Part shown: in pieces, positions 17,626 to 27,231 of the stretch
Position numbering within the stretch: position 1 is the stretch's first letter
How the letters are laid out: each line of letters starts with the position of its first letter
Source of the DNA: Nitrosovibrio tenuis
GTDB lineage: Bacteria; Pseudomonadota; Gammaproteobacteria; Burkholderiales; Nitrosomonadaceae
Length of the DNA stretch: 44,945 bases
Assembly: GCF_900109785.1 (NCBI RefSeq)
Contig: NZ_FOBH01000016.1
Span: 1-44,945, forward strand
Reading direction: 5' to 3'
Made by a program: the position numbers and the translations under genes
The notes under the pieces: model-generated
The model's database searches: none
The model's input: the letters and a program-made list of their open reading frames with translations, nothing else
Told to the model about the DNA's origin: nothing

Positions 17626-18996
17626 TCAAGGCAAGATATAGATGTTGAAATACTGTTCCGCTTTTGCCCGGTCCAGTTCGCGCAGGACCCGATAAACTTC
17701 CCTCACCTTGTCGCGGTCGCCCTCGATCGCGTAGTCCACGCCCAGGTGATACCAGGCATCGGTATTTTCCGGCTGTATGCGCAGAGCTTCCCGGTAAGCC
17801 TCGACTGCATCGCCATATAGCTTCATATCGTCGTAGGTAATGCCCAGTTTATACCAGGCGTCAGGATTCTCCGGCTGTATGCGCAACACCTCCCGATAGG
17901 CATGAATGGCGTGAGCGTATTGTTTAACGTCATAGTAAGTGTTGGCCAGTTCATACCAGGCCTCGGCATTTTCCGGCTCCAGGCGCAGCGCATCCCGATA
18001 AGCATGAATCGCGTGATCATATTCCTTGAGATAGGCGTAAGCTCCTCCCAGCTTATGCCAGGCTTCGCCATAGTCGCCCTGGTTGCGTATCGCTTCTCGA
18101 TAGGCGTGAACCGCCCGGTTGTATTGCTTGAAGTGAGCCAGAGCAATACCCGAGCTAAACCAGGCAGCCGCGTTTGCAGGATCACGTTTGATTTCCTGCT
18201 GAGAAGCTTTAAACAGCCCCGGCCAGTCGCCTTTCTTCTCCAGCGCCAAGGTATGGTTGAGCCAGTTTAACCCGTTTTTTTTCGTTACGCCCTGAGATCT
18301 CTGAGTAGCCGGTGTCCTGTTTGCCAATTCGACTACCCAATCCGCAGGCAGTGCAAAAGTGAAATTCTCCCCTTCGATAAACTGGACCGAAAGAATTCCG
18401 ATCAATCGCCCCTGCTCATCGAATAGTCCACCTCCACTGGAGCTCGGCGCAATAGCAGGCGAAATCTGTATATATTGCGAGCCTCCATACGGCCTAAGGT
18501 TGGAAACCACTGCTTCACTCAGAAGCGACTCCCAGCCCTCCCGTCCTTTACCACTTTTTCGCGTGCCAATAGCATAGACCCGCTGCCCGATTCTGATTTT
18601 TTTTGCTGTACCCAGGACGATAGGCGGCGATTGCAAATGTTGCAGCGCCTTCATCTGACAAAGATCACGGGCGGGTTCAGCATGTTGCAGCACAGCTTTG
18701 AAAATTCCACTCGGTCTATGGACATGACCGCTTTTTGCATCTTTCACTACCTGGCATGTGGTGATTACCCGCGCGGTGTCAATCAGGACGCCGCTGCCGT
18801 GGCCAATGAGTCCGCCATCGGTATCAACCAGGCTCAACCCGACTACAGAGGGGCGCACGCGTAAAAAAAACTGGTCACGAGTCTCAGGTGTATCAGCCGC
18901 TGCAATGGGTGAAAGCAACGCGGATACAAAACCTCCGATCATCACGGAGTATAAATGTGAGAGATCGTAATTCTTTTTTGCGGAATTCAGACTCAC
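17626..18996 (-). CDS. Exported trypsin-like domain plus TPR protein, probably not a protease
   Basis: This 456-residue protein has a signal peptide (about 1-34), a trypsin-like fold (about 40-225) of the HtrA/S1C type and five or so TPR repeats of 34 residues (about 275-445, units such as AWYKLGITYDDMKLYGDAVEAYREAL). In the protease part Asp111 and Ser187 (SSSGGG) are in place, but the catalytic His position in ITTCQVV is Gln82 (codon at 18751-18753). It is therefore predicted to be a pseudo-protease that binds peptides or partners through its TPRs in the periplasm. It lies upstream of recA on the same strand, without evident linkage. Confidence 0.85.
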   Translation of the reverse strand: MSLNSAKKNYDLSHLYSVMIGGFVSALLSPIAAADTPETRDQFFLRVRPSVVGLSLVDTDGGLIGHGSGVLIDTARVITTCQVVKDAKSGHVHRPSGIFKAVLQHAEPARDLCQMKALQHLQSPPIVLGTAKKIRIGQRVYAIGTRKSGKGREGWESLLSEAVVSNLRPYGGSQYIQISPAIAPSSSGGGLFDEQGRLIGILSVQFIEGENFTFALPADWVVELANRTPATQRSQGVTKKNGLNWLNHTLALEKKGDWPGLFKASQQEIKRDPANAAAWFSSGIALAHFKQYNRAVHAYREAIRNQGDYGEAWHKLGGAYAYLKEYDHAIHAYRDALRLEPENAEAWYELANTYYDVKQYAHAIHAYREVLRIQPENPDAWYKLGITYDDMKLYGDAVEAYREALRIQPENTDAWYHLGVDYAIEGDRDKVREVYRVLRELDRAKAEQYFNIYILP

Positions 18997-19150
18997 AACC
19001 GTGTGTATTCATCAATTGTAAAAAAACATAAACATATCGTAACGCGTCGAAGGCATGGTGCGGGTCAATTGCTAACGTACGCGCAACAAAAAGATCAGCC
19101 GTGTAAAATGTCGGCTCTTTATTCACCGCAAGGCATAAAATTCCCTATTT

Positions 19151-19765
19151 ATGGAAACCAACGACAACCGTCCTGGCTCTGAACCCGAGGTCTACCCCAG
19201 GAAGATCCAGCCGCTGGCCTATTTCATCTTTACCACGCGGTGGCTGCAATTGCCGTTATATCTTGGGCTGATTCTCGCCCAATGCGTGTATGTGTATCAT
19301 TTCTGGGTTGAATTGCTCGATCTGATCGGTGCCGTGATGGGCAATCAGGCAGCGCTACAGCATATACTGGAAGCCGTCGCTATTGAAGGCGCGGCCAGGC
19401 CCACCAAGATCAATGAGACAACGATCATGCTGGTCGTGCTGGGTTTGATTGATGTGGTGATGATCTCCAACCTGCTCATCATGGTGATCATCGGTGGTTA
19501 TGAAACCTTCGTTTCACGCATGAATCTTGAGGGACATCCCGATCAACCGGAGTGGCTATCGCATGTCAATGCGTCTGTGCTGAAGGTCAAGCTCGCCACC
19601 GCCATAATCGGCATTTCATCCATTCACTTGCTCAAAACCTTCATCAATGCTCACGCGTACGATGAAAAGACCATAATGGCCCAAACCGGGATTCATTTTG
19701 TCTTTCTGATTTCCGCAATTGCAATCGGCCTCAGCGATCGCATTATGGCCAAGGATTCGCATTAA
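19151..19765 (+). CDS. UPF0114 (YqhA-like) membrane protein
   Basis: This 204-residue inner-membrane protein matches the YqhA family of unknown function. Hydrophobic segments lie at about 30-50, 90-115, 140-160 and 175-195. Family features include YETFVSR after the second segment and a conserved HLLKTF. The gene stands alone between divergent and convergent neighbours. Distant relation to channel-like proteins has been suggested for the family, but no activity can be assigned from this sequence. Confidence 0.88.
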   Translation: METNDNRPGSEPEVYPRKIQPLAYFIFTTRWLQLPLYLGLILAQCVYVYHFWVELLDLIGAVMGNQAALQHILEAVAIEGAARPTKINETTIMLVVLGLIDVVMISNLLIMVIIGGYETFVSRMNLEGHPDQPEWLSHVNASVLKVKLATAIIGISSIHLLKTFINAHAYDEKTIMAQTGIHFVFLISAIAIGLSDRIMAKDSH

Positions 19766-19867
19766 TCAGCATGAAGAAATAGGCGCGGAACAAGTGCTTT
19801 CATGAGTAGTTCCGGCTGAGCATCACTGCGTGGTGAAGGGGTCTCCTGCCTGCTGCGCCCGCCTCCT

Positions 19868-19895
19868 GGTATTTTTGGTATTTTGGTATTTTTTT
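19868..19895. repeat. Short tandem GGTATTTT repeat
   Basis: Three copies of GGTATTTT with small length differences lie between the YqhA-like gene and the convergent pncC gene. The strand downstream of the YqhA-like gene is therefore T-rich, but no strong hairpin precedes it. It may be simple slippage-prone sequence. Confidence 0.4.
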
Positions 19896-19914
19896 GTATT
19901 TCAGGTTTTTTCTG

Positions 19915-20424
19915 TCAGGCCACTTCAGGCGGGATACTGTTTAACAGGTCGATCACTCCCTGCAGCGCGCCGGCGACCGATTGGCGCCGTATCTCCTCGC
20001 GACCCCCGGAAAAATAGCGGGTTTCAGTACGCGCAAGACCATCCTTCATCATCCAGGCAAAACTAACCATTCCGACGGGCTTTTTCGCGGTGCCGCCATC
20101 AGGGCCGGCGATGCCCGTAATGGAAACCGCAACCTGCGCATGGCTCCGCCCGATCGCACCGGCCGTCATTTCGGACGCGACCTCCTCGGATACGGCACCG
20201 TACTCTTCAAGTGTCGCCTCGCTCACGCCCAGCATTTCGTGCTTGGAAATAACCGAATAGGTGATAAAGCCGCGGTCGTACCAGGCGGAGCTCCCGGCTA
20301 TCGCTGTGATGGTTTGGCCCAGCCAGCCGCCGGTGCAGGATTCGGCGGTTGCAAGCATCAACCCCTGCTCGGAAAGCAACAATCCGGCCTGCCTGGCGAG
20401 ATCCTCAAGCATTAGATCATCCAT
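19915..20424 (-). CDS. pncC: Nicotinamide-nucleotide amidase (CinA C-terminal domain)
   Basis: This 169-residue protein is the stand-alone CinA C-terminal domain, which deamidates nicotinamide mononucleotide to nicotinate mononucleotide in NAD recycling. Family motifs are ATAESCTGGW (catalytic Ser region), GFITYS and SITGIAGPDGGT. I start at the ATG at 20424 because GGAGGAG lies six bases before it. The frame stays open upstream into pgpA, but that sequence is not family-like. It lies 90 bp downstream of pgpA, probably in one transcript. Confidence 0.93.
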   Translation of the reverse strand: MDDLMLEDLARQAGLLLSEQGLMLATAESCTGGWLGQTITAIAGSSAWYDRGFITYSVISKHEMLGVSEATLEEYGAVSEEVASEMTAGAIGRSHAQVAVSITGIAGPDGGTAKKPVGMVSFAWMMKDGLARTETRYFSGGREEIRRQSVAGALQGVIDLLNSIPPEVA

Positions 20425-20513
20425 GCGCTTCTCCTCCATTGCCTGTGGTTTACGTTTCCTATGGTTTACAATTCTTGAGCGATCGAGAATCCTTCCCTCG
20501 GAGATAGATACCG

Positions 20514-21263
20514 CTATGTGCCAAATGCTTTCCATGCGGCCAGGCAAAGCAATGCATAGAACGCAGCAAGTATATCGTCGAACATCACGCCGAAGCCGCC
20601 ACGCAGTTTGGTGTCGTAATAGCGGATGGGCGGGGGTTTGATTATATCGAACACTCGGAATAGCAGAAACGCGAAGGCCTGCCATATCAAAACGTTGGGC
20701 GTGAAAACCAGCACCAGAAAAAAGGCGGTGATCTCATCCCAGACCATGCCTCCGTGGTCGTGACTGCCGAGCGCCTTGCCCGTGACAGCGCAAGCCCAAA
20801 TACCAATGATAAACATGGCGCCAATCAGCATTAGAAAACCGGGGGCGTCAAGAAAGTAATTGAATATCCAGAATAAAGGAAGTGCGGCGAGCGTTCCGGC
20901 AGTACCTGGCGCAATTTTACTCAATCCCACACCGCCACCAAAGGCAATAAAATGCGCAAGGTGGCGCCGCACGAAGGCCTTGTCAGGCCGTGGCTGAGCA
21001 GATGCGCCGGGCGGCAACGAAGGCGATAACGGGGATGGCATGGGCTCAGGATCGGCTTTTGATCCGTGGCTCGGTTCTGACCCGACCGTATGGGTCGACC
21101 GGTTGTTGGCTTCGGTACCTGGCATCACGTCGCTATCCGGCACGGCTTCGGGCTTCGGCACGACTCCGCCAAGTGGCGCCGTTTCGCCACGAGGCGGGTC
21201 TTCCCCGTGGAGCGCAGCCTCCCCGCCGGGAGTGACTTTCTTACTCGGCACGGAAGTGGTCAT
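20514..21263 (-). CDS. pgpA: Phosphatidylglycerophosphatase A with a long N-terminal extension
   Basis: This membrane enzyme removes the phosphate from phosphatidylglycerophosphate in phosphatidylglycerol synthesis. The family region occupies about residues 90-249, with HFIAFGGGVGLSKIAPGTAGT at its start, several membrane helices and DDILAAFYA near the end. The first 85 residues are Pro-, Gly-, Glu- and Ser-rich and look disordered; the usual enzyme is about 165 residues. The ATG at 21263 has a GAGGGG ribosome site and overlaps the thiL end by 23 bp. An internal start near the MPSPLSPSL segment is possible but has no better signal. Confidence 0.9.
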   Translation of the reverse strand: MTTSVPSKKVTPGGEAALHGEDPPRGETAPLGGVVPKPEAVPDSDVMPGTEANNRSTHTVGSEPSHGSKADPEPMPSPLSPSLPPGASAQPRPDKAFVRRHLAHFIAFGGGVGLSKIAPGTAGTLAALPLFWIFNYFLDAPGFLMLIGAMFIIGIWACAVTGKALGSHDHGGMVWDEITAFFLVLVFTPNVLIWQAFAFLLFRVFDIIKPPPIRYYDTKLRGGFGVMFDDILAAFYALLCLAAWKAFGT

Positions 21264-22215
21264 AACCCCTCGCTTCAAGTTGCATCGGATTGCCGTCCGC
21301 ATCCAGCACGACAAGTCCTTCCTTCTCGCCGATGATTCCAACGCGGGTCAATGGAATGTTCTGTTCGCGCGAGAGTATTCCAATTCTTTGGCGGGTCGAT
21401 TGAGGCGCGGTAAAGCAGAGCTCATAATCGTCGCCGCCGGCGAGCAAGCAATTTATCGCCAACGGATGGGAAAGGTATCGTTTCATTGACGCCGAGCAGT
21501 TTATCTCATCCATTCTGATAATCGCGCCCACTCTGGAGCATTTCAGTATGTGATCGAGGTCTGCGAGAAGTCCATCGGATATGTCGATCGCACTATGGGC
21601 GATGCCGATTAATCGTCGCCCCAGGGCGACCCGCGGCGCGGGCGTATCCAGCGCGGGCAGGCACGCTTCGATATCCTCAGGCTGAAGGTTGATTCGCCCC
21701 AGCACGTGAGCGAGGGCCAGGGCGGCGTCCCCCAAATGGCCGGATATCCAGATGTCGTCACCTGGCCTTGCGCCGCTACGGCGCAGGGCTTTGCCTGCCT
21801 CCACCTCGCCAATGATGGTCACACAGATATTCAAAGGCCCCTGTGTGGTATCGCCACCGATAAGCTCGACCTCGTAGGTCTGCGCCAGCGAAAAAAATCC
21901 TTGGGCAAATATCTCCAGCCATTTTTCATCCGTGCGAACCAGGGGTTCGGGCAGCGCCAGCGAAAGTGTGGCCCAGCGCGGCCTTGCTCCCATCGCCGCC
22001 ATATCCGAGAGATTCACTGCAAGGGATTTATAACCCAGCTTGCGCGGCTCCGCATCGGGGAAAAAATGCCGGCCGCACACCAGCATATCAGTGGAAACCG
22101 CCAACTCCATCCCCGGCGCCGACTGGATCAGCGCCGCGTCATCCCCTATGCCTAATATCGCGCTGGGGGCCGGACGGGTGAAATAGCGTCGAATTATGTC
22201 GAATTCGGAGAGCAA
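21241..22215 (-). CDS. thiL: Thiamine-monophosphate kinase
   Basis: This 324-residue enzyme phosphorylates thiamine monophosphate to the diphosphate cofactor. It has the PurM-like two-domain fold; GIGDDAAL near residue 22, the metal-binding STDMLV, GGDTTQG and a later AIDISDGLLADL are family motifs. The start is a TTG at 22215, since no ATG or GTG in frame fits and the N-terminus (EFDIIRRYF) matches the family. It belongs to the minus-strand run nusB-thiL-pgpA-pncC. Confidence 0.95.
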   Translation of the reverse strand: MLSEFDIIRRYFTRPAPSAILGIGDDAALIQSAPGMELAVSTDMLVCGRHFFPDAEPRKLGYKSLAVNLSDMAAMGARPRWATLSLALPEPLVRTDEKWLEIFAQGFFSLAQTYEVELIGGDTTQGPLNICVTIIGEVEAGKALRRSGARPGDDIWISGHLGDAALALAHVLGRINLQPEDIEACLPALDTPAPRVALGRRLIGIAHSAIDISDGLLADLDHILKCSRVGAIIRMDEINCSASMKRYLSHPLAINCLLAGGDDYELCFTAPQSTRQRIGILSREQNIPLTRVGIIGEKEGLVVLDADGNPMQLEARGYDHFRAE

Positions 22216-22249
22216 CTTTGGACACAGGGCAATTTATGGAACCGGAAGA

Positions 22250-22759
22250 TCAAGCTCTTGCATTGATCTCGACAGTTCGTAATTTTGCCGCCAATTTGTC
22301 CAGGACGCCATTCACATATTTATGCCCATGGGTGCCTCCATAGGTCTTGGCCAGCTCGACCGCCTCGTTGATCACCGCCCGGTAAGGCATTTCAGGGTGA
22401 TTCTTGAGCTCATGGGTGCCCATCAGGAGGATAGAGATCTCCACCGGACTGAGTTCCTTGAAAGGCCGATCGAGATAAGGCTGGATCAGCTTTTCCAGCT
22501 CCGGCACATCCATCAATACGCCGCGGAGCAATCCTGCAAAGTACGCCTCATCTGTTTTTGCGAATTCCCTGGTCTCATGGAGCTGCGCTTCGATAGCTTC
22601 AGCGGTGCCTCCTGCAACGCACCATTGGTAAAGCCCCTGAAGAGCCAGTTCCCGCGAGAGCCGGCGCCGGGTTTTACGGCCCGGCCTGGCTGCGGGATCC
22701 ACTGTGGATTTTGGTCCCCCATGAACTGCCCGTTTACCCGGTGGTCTGGTGGACGTCAT
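22250..22759 (-). CDS. nusB: Transcription antitermination factor NusB
   Basis: This 169-residue helical RNA-binding protein binds boxA RNA with NusE (S10) and supports processive transcription of rRNA operons. The NusB fold begins near residue 30 with [15 protein letters not shown] and ends with [17 protein letters not shown]. The first 30 residues are a basic Pro-rich extension. Its ATG overlaps the ribH stop by four bases, so the two are coupled; ribH-nusB is a common pairing. Confidence 0.96.
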   Translation of the reverse strand: MTSTRPPGKRAVHGGPKSTVDPAARPGRKTRRRLSRELALQGLYQWCVAGGTAEAIEAQLHETREFAKTDEAYFAGLLRGVLMDVPELEKLIQPYLDRPFKELSPVEISILLMGTHELKNHPEMPYRAVINEAVELAKTYGGTHGHKYVNGVLDKLAAKLRTVEINARA

Positions 22760-23238
22760 TCGGTCGCTTCGTAGAGATCCCGGAGCAGGTTAGCCATCTC
22801 TATCGCAGCCTGTGCAGCCTCGGTGCCTTTCTGGCTCATGCGCGCCAAGGACTGATCCTCGGACTCGGTGGTGAGTATCCCGTTGGCAATAGGAATGCCT
22901 GTGTCGAGCTGCACTGCGGCGATGCCGCTTGCCGACTGGTTGGCCACGATTTCGAAATGATAGGTCTCGCCGCGTATGACGGCGCCCAAGGCTATCAGCG
23001 CGTCAAACTGATCGGACAAGGCCATTTTTTGCAGTGCCAGCGGAATTTCCAGCGCACCGGGAACGGTCACCAATAGCAGGTTCGACTCCTGCACGCCGTG
23101 TTTTGTCAGTTCCGCGGTACAGGCGCTGAGCAACCCGTCGCTCACGTCCATGTTAAACCGGCTCATGACGATGCCGATGTGCAGCTCTGCACCGTCGAGA
23201 TCAGGTTCAAATTCGAGAATGTTGTCATACCGTGCCAT
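22756..23238 (-). CDS. ribH: 6,7-dimethyl-8-ribityllumazine synthase
   Basis: This 160-residue enzyme joins the ribityl-uracil intermediate with dihydroxybutanone phosphate in the next-to-last riboflavin step, and usually assembles as a pentamer or capsid. Signatures are IVMSRFN at the start, [12 protein letters not shown], and [22 protein letters not shown] carrying the catalytic His. The gene lies downstream of ribB across a 124-bp gap and overlaps nusB by four bases. Confidence 0.97.
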   Translation of the reverse strand: MARYDNILEFEPDLDGAELHIGIVMSRFNMDVSDGLLSACTAELTKHGVQESNLLLVTVPGALEIPLALQKMALSDQFDALIALGAVIRGETYHFEIVANQSASGIAAVQLDTGIPIANGILTTESEDQSLARMSQKGTEAAQAAIEMANLLRDLYEATE

Positions 23239-23362
23239 ATTCGCTCCTGTAGCAAAAGCCCACCATGCGGATGGGGATGTTTTTAGTGTTTCTGAATTAA
23301 AATCCGCTTGGGTTAAATTCCGCCTTCCCGGGTTAAATCCATTCTTCCCAGTTAAATCCGTT

Positions 23363-24490
23363 TTATAGCGCGGTTTGTTCCAGCTTTCCGTTTATCTCCC
23401 GTCTTTCGAGATATCCTGTTACTTCGAGGCCAAACCCCGCCATGCTGGGCATTTTGCGGGGAACTGCCAGTAACCGCATTTTTCCAACGTTCAGGTCCTT
23501 CAATATTTGCGCGCCAATCCCGTAGTCGCGCAAGTCCGTTCTGGCCGTAACGCGAGGTTTTGACTTTGAAGGCGTAACGCGCTCCAGCAATTCCGCCGCG
23601 CTCTCCCTCCGGTGGAGCAGCACGATTACGCCACGTCCCGCCTCCGCGATGACCCGCAAGGTATCATTCACGTTCCACGAATGAGTGTCGTCATTCATGT
23701 CGAGCAGATCGATAACGGAAAGCGGCTCATGCACGCGCACCAGCGTTTCGGTGTCCGGAGCGATGGTGCCCTTTACCAACGCCAGATGCGTAGCATTCGC
23801 GGTCTTATCCAGGTAGGCGACCAGGCGAAACTCACCGTGAATGGTCTGGATGGGGCGTTCCGCCACGCGTTTCACGAGACTCTCGGTACGGCTGCGATAA
23901 TGGATGAGATCGGCAATAGCGCCGATTTTGAGTTGGTGCTTTGCGGCAAACTCAACCAGATCCGGCAGGCGGGCCATACTGCCGTCTTCCTTCAGAATTT
24001 CACAAATGACAGAGGCAGCGGTCAATCCCGCAAGGCTCGCCAAATCGCACCCGGCTTCGGTGTGGCCTGCGCGCACCAGCACCCCCCCGTTTTGCGCCAT
24101 GAGCGGAAAAATGTGCCCTGGCTGGACAAGATCTTCCGGTTTTACGTTCGGATTTACCGCCGCCTGCACGGTCCGAGCACGGTCGGCGGCTGAAATGCCG
24201 GTGGTGACTCCGCTGGCCGCTTCGATGGAAAGGGTGAAATTGGTGCCCAGCGGCGAGCGGTTGGCGGATACCATGAGAGGAAGATTGAGCTGGCGGCAAC
24301 GCTCGTCGGTCAATGTCAGGCAGATCAATCCACGGCCATGCGTGGCCATGAAATTGATTGCCGCCGGTGTGACGAAATCCGCCGCCAAAACCAGATCGCC
24401 CTCGTTTTCGCGATTCTCCTCATCTACGAGAATGACCATTTTGCCGGCCTTGATTTCGGCAATAATTTCCTGTATCGAACTGATGATCAT
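23363..24490 (-). CDS. ribB: 3,4-dihydroxy-2-butanone 4-phosphate synthase with a degenerate RibA-like domain
   Basis: This 375-residue protein is laid out like RibBA. Residues 1-200 are the dihydroxybutanone phosphate synthase, with [10 protein letters not shown] (23-32), THGRGLICL and the catalytic [10 protein letters not shown]. Residues about 205-370 resemble GTP cyclohydrolase II, but they contain no Cys at all, so the C-x10-C-x-C zinc site is missing and that half should be inactive (a RibBX-like form). GTP cyclohydrolase II must then be supplied elsewhere in the genome. It lies between ribE and ribH in the riboflavin cluster. Confidence 0.93.
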   Translation of the reverse strand: MIISSIQEIIAEIKAGKMVILVDEENRENEGDLVLAADFVTPAAINFMATHGRGLICLTLTDERCRQLNLPLMVSANRSPLGTNFTLSIEAASGVTTGISAADRARTVQAAVNPNVKPEDLVQPGHIFPLMAQNGGVLVRAGHTEAGCDLASLAGLTAASVICEILKEDGSMARLPDLVEFAAKHQLKIGAIADLIHYRSRTESLVKRVAERPIQTIHGEFRLVAYLDKTANATHLALVKGTIAPDTETLVRVHEPLSVIDLLDMNDDTHSWNVNDTLRVIAEAGRGVIVLLHRRESAAELLERVTPSKSKPRVTARTDLRDYGIGAQILKDLNVGKMRLLAVPRKMPSMAGFGLEVTGYLERREINGKLEQTAL

Positions 24491-24524
24491 GTCAAACTTC
24501 AGCCATAACTCGTGCGTTCTTCAC

Positions 24525-25118
24525 TCATGCGTGCATCGTCATCAATCGTTCCACATACCGCGCCAGCATGTCGACTTCCAGATTTACCTTCGCCCCCGCT
24601 TTCAAATCCGCCAATGTCGTCACAGCAAGCGTATGAGGGATAAGATTGACCTCGAACTCGTTTTTATCTATCCGGTTGACAGTCAAGCTTACGCCGTTTA
24701 CCGTGATCGAACCCTTCCTGGCGATATATTTTAACAGTGGGTCAGGCACCTTGATGGTCAGCAGCCAACTCTCACCCACTTGCTCAAATTTGACCGTCTC
24801 GCCGACCCCGTCCACGTGGCCGCTTACCAGATGACCATCAAGCCTGTCGGACAGACGCAGGGCTTTTTCAAGGTTGACCCGGCCGCCCTGTTTATCAAGA
24901 CCTTCGGTACAATTGATGGTTTCGCGCGATACGTCCACGGAGAATTCTTCATTGGCCAGCGCGGTAACGGTAAGGCATACGCCATTGACCGCGATGCTGT
25001 CGCCAGTGTTTATATCGCTTAAATCCAGCGTACCGGACGCAACCCTCAAGCTTATACCTTTCTCCAAAGGCATGACGTGTTTTATCTCGCCAATGGCCTC
25101 AACGATTCCAGTGAACAT
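24525..25118 (-). CDS. ribE: Riboflavin synthase, alpha subunit
   Basis: This 197-residue enzyme dismutates lumazine to riboflavin. It has the two repeated beta-barrel halves; the N-terminus MFTGIVEAIGEI is diagnostic and the second half repeats the lumazine-binding signature with GSITVNGVSLTV. I start at the ATG giving MFTG rather than seven codons upstream. It begins a minus-strand riboflavin run (ribE, ribB, ribH, nusB) and diverges from regB. Confidence 0.96.
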   Translation of the reverse strand: MFTGIVEAIGEIKHVMPLEKGISLRVASGTLDLSDINTGDSIAVNGVCLTVTALANEEFSVDVSRETINCTEGLDKQGGRVNLEKALRLSDRLDGHLVSGHVDGVGETVKFEQVGESWLLTIKVPDPLLKYIARKGSITVNGVSLTVNRIDKNEFEVNLIPHTLAVTTLADLKAGAKVNLEVDMLARYVERLMTMHA

Positions 25119-25298
25119 CGAACTCTTCCTGCTTTCCACTACAATAATCCCCTTGCCGGGGTCTATTCAAACTCAAGATGTGCGGCAATTTGCCGCATGG
25201 TCTTGAATTGCAATATGCGCTAATGTTCAGGGAACCTCTAGGCAAGCCTTTTGCCGAAGCGCAGGACCAGCCAGGGGATAGACTTTTGGAAGATTCCC

Positions 25299-26642
25299 AT
25301 GGCGCTTGTTCAGACTCCCTTTGTTCAGATTCCTTATGTCCTACACACGAAAGTTACCCGCGAACAACCTAAAGTTATGTTCAGTGATCTTAGCCAGTCA
25401 CCATTAAGAAAGAATTTGCAACGCCTGTTTCTGCTCAGGAATATCGTGATTGCCGCGCAGTGCCTGACGTTTGCTCTGGCTTACTGGGTGCTCGAAATGC
25501 AGTTGCCGTGGGCCGAAATGGTTGCGGTAGCGGTTATGCTGGCCGTCCTGAATCTGGCGACCTGGGTCCGCCTGCGTCGTAAGTTGCCCGTTTCAAGCGT
25601 CGAGTTTTTTGCTCAATTACTCGTTGATGTCTTCGCGTTGACGGCATTGCTGTATTTCAGCGGCGGCTCGACAAACCCGTTTATCTCGCTCTATCTGTTG
25701 CCGCTGACGATAGCTGCAGCCGCGTTGCCCTGGGCCTATACCTGGGTTATGGCAGCCATCACGATAAGCTGTTACACCCTGCTCCTGTTTTATTATGTGC
25801 CATTGCCGCACGATCACGAAGAACACAACAGCGAGTTCAATCTGCACGTATCGGGGATGTGGCTGGCCTTCGTGTTAAGCACTGTATTAATCGCGTGGTT
25901 CGTTGTCAAGATGGGCATATCCATCCGCGAACGCGACAAGGATCTGGCATCGGCACGTGAACAGGCTTTGCGGAACGAACAGATCATTGCGCTGGGGACG
26001 CTCGCCGCCGGCGCAGCGCATGAATTGGGTACACCGCTGGCCACGATGGCGGTTGTATCCGGAGAGTTGCAAAATGAATATACCGGCGATTCGGAGTTCC
26101 AGAATAATATCAGAATACTGCGCGACCAGATCACGCAGTGCAAGCGAACTTTAACGCAGTTATTGGCCGATGCCGGACAAGCGCGGGCGGAAGATGGAAG
26201 CGGACAGGCGGTCGACCATTTTTTGCGCCAGGTGCTGGATAAATGGCAGTTGATGCGGCCTTCCGTCAAATATACTTACCATGGCAGCGGCGTGCAGCCC
26301 GCTCCCCAGATTCTCAATACTCAGTTATTGAGCCAGTCCATTTTGAATCTCCTGAACAACGCGGCTGATGCATCCCTGAAACACATCGAGATAGAAGTCA
26401 ACTGGGATCATCAGGAGCTGCACCTCGAAATCCTGGATTATGGCGAAGGGCTTACGGGAGAAGCCGTACAGCGCGCGGGCCAGGCCTTCTTTACCACCAA
26501 GGCGCCGGGGCAGGGTTTCGGCATCGGCTTGTTTCTGGCGAACGCGAATATCGAGCGATTTGGCGGCAGGGTGCGCTTGACCAATCGCGAAGGCGGCGCC
26601 TGCACCCAGGTTATATTACCGTTGATACGTCAAACGATATGA
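25299..26642 (+). CDS. regB: Redox-responsive sensor histidine kinase RegB/PrrB
   Basis: This membrane kinase of about 447 residues senses the quinone pool or respiratory redox state and phosphorylates RegA. Six hydrophobic segments fill about residues 45-205. The family quinone-site heptapeptide GGSTNPF lies at 122-128, the H-box AAGAAHELGTPL has His241, and the redox Cys281 lies in DQITQCKRTL. An N-box and a GFGIGLFLA glycine-rich box follow. The start at 25299 has a GGAAG ribosome site; a start at 25377 (MFSDLSQS) would fit the family length better. The gene overlaps regA by four bases. Confidence 0.93.
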   Translation: MALVQTPFVQIPYVLHTKVTREQPKVMFSDLSQSPLRKNLQRLFLLRNIVIAAQCLTFALAYWVLEMQLPWAEMVAVAVMLAVLNLATWVRLRRKLPVSSVEFFAQLLVDVFALTALLYFSGGSTNPFISLYLLPLTIAAAALPWAYTWVMAAITISCYTLLLFYYVPLPHDHEEHNSEFNLHVSGMWLAFVLSTVLIAWFVVKMGISIRERDKDLASAREQALRNEQIIALGTLAAGAAHELGTPLATMAVVSGELQNEYTGDSEFQNNIRILRDQITQCKRTLTQLLADAGQARAEDGSGQAVDHFLRQVLDKWQLMRPSVKYTYHGSGVQPAPQILNTQLLSQSILNLLNNAADASLKHIEIEVNWDHQELHLEILDYGEGLTGEAVQRAGQAFFTTKAPGQGFGIGLFLANANIERFGGRVRLTNREGGACTQVILPLIRQTI

Positions 26643-27199
26643 CAACATTGGCAACGATGGAAGTGGATGATCAGCCGGCTTTGCTGATTGTGGACGATGA
26701 TCTGACCTTTTGCGGCGTGCTCGCGAAAGCCATGACAAAACGTGGGTTCAATGTCACCTGCGCACACTCGGTGGAGCAGGCGTTGGAATGCGCCGAAGCC
26801 TATATGCCAGAATATGCCATTATCGATCTCCGGCTGCCGGGCACGTCAGGCTTGATGCTGGTGGAAAAACTCAAAAACCTCGATCCCGGCACCCGCATCG
26901 TCATGCTGACCGGCTATGCAAGCATCGCAACGGCCGTGGAAGCGATCAAGCTCGGGGCCACGCATTATCTGGCGAAGCCGGTCGATGTGGATGACATCAT
27001 GATGGCATTCGAGCGCACCACGGGCGATGCGGACGTGCAAATCAGCACTCACCCGCTTTCGGTTGGCCGGCTCGAGTGGGAATACATTCAGCGCGTTCTG
27101 AATGAGAACAAGGGCAATGTTTCCGTCACCGCCCGGGTACTCAACATGCACCGGCGTACCTTGCAGCGCAAGCTAACCAAATACCCTTCAAAAACCTAA
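26639..27199 (+). CDS. regA: Response regulator RegA/PrrA
   Basis: This 186-residue regulator is the partner of RegB. The receiver domain covers about 13-130, with an acidic pocket (DDD), the phospho-acceptor Asp in YAIIDLRLPGTSG and the conserved Lys in YLAKPVD. A short linker leads to a Fis-type HTH (ENKGNVSVTARVLNMHRRTLQRKL) at the end, as in RegA/PrrA/ActR. RegA homologues control respiration, carbon fixation and electron flow genes. The ATGA overlap with regB indicates coupled translation. It converges on ribD. Confidence 0.95.
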   Translation: MTTLATMEVDDQPALLIVDDDLTFCGVLAKAMTKRGFNVTCAHSVEQALECAEAYMPEYAIIDLRLPGTSGLMLVEKLKNLDPGTRIVMLTGYASIATAVEAIKLGATHYLAKPVDVDDIMMAFERTTGDADVQISTHPLSVGRLEWEYIQRVLNENKGNVSVTARVLNMHRRTLQRKLTKYPSKT

Positions 27200-27231
27200 C
27201 CGCTTCGAAGCATATCCAGACGATATCTCTA

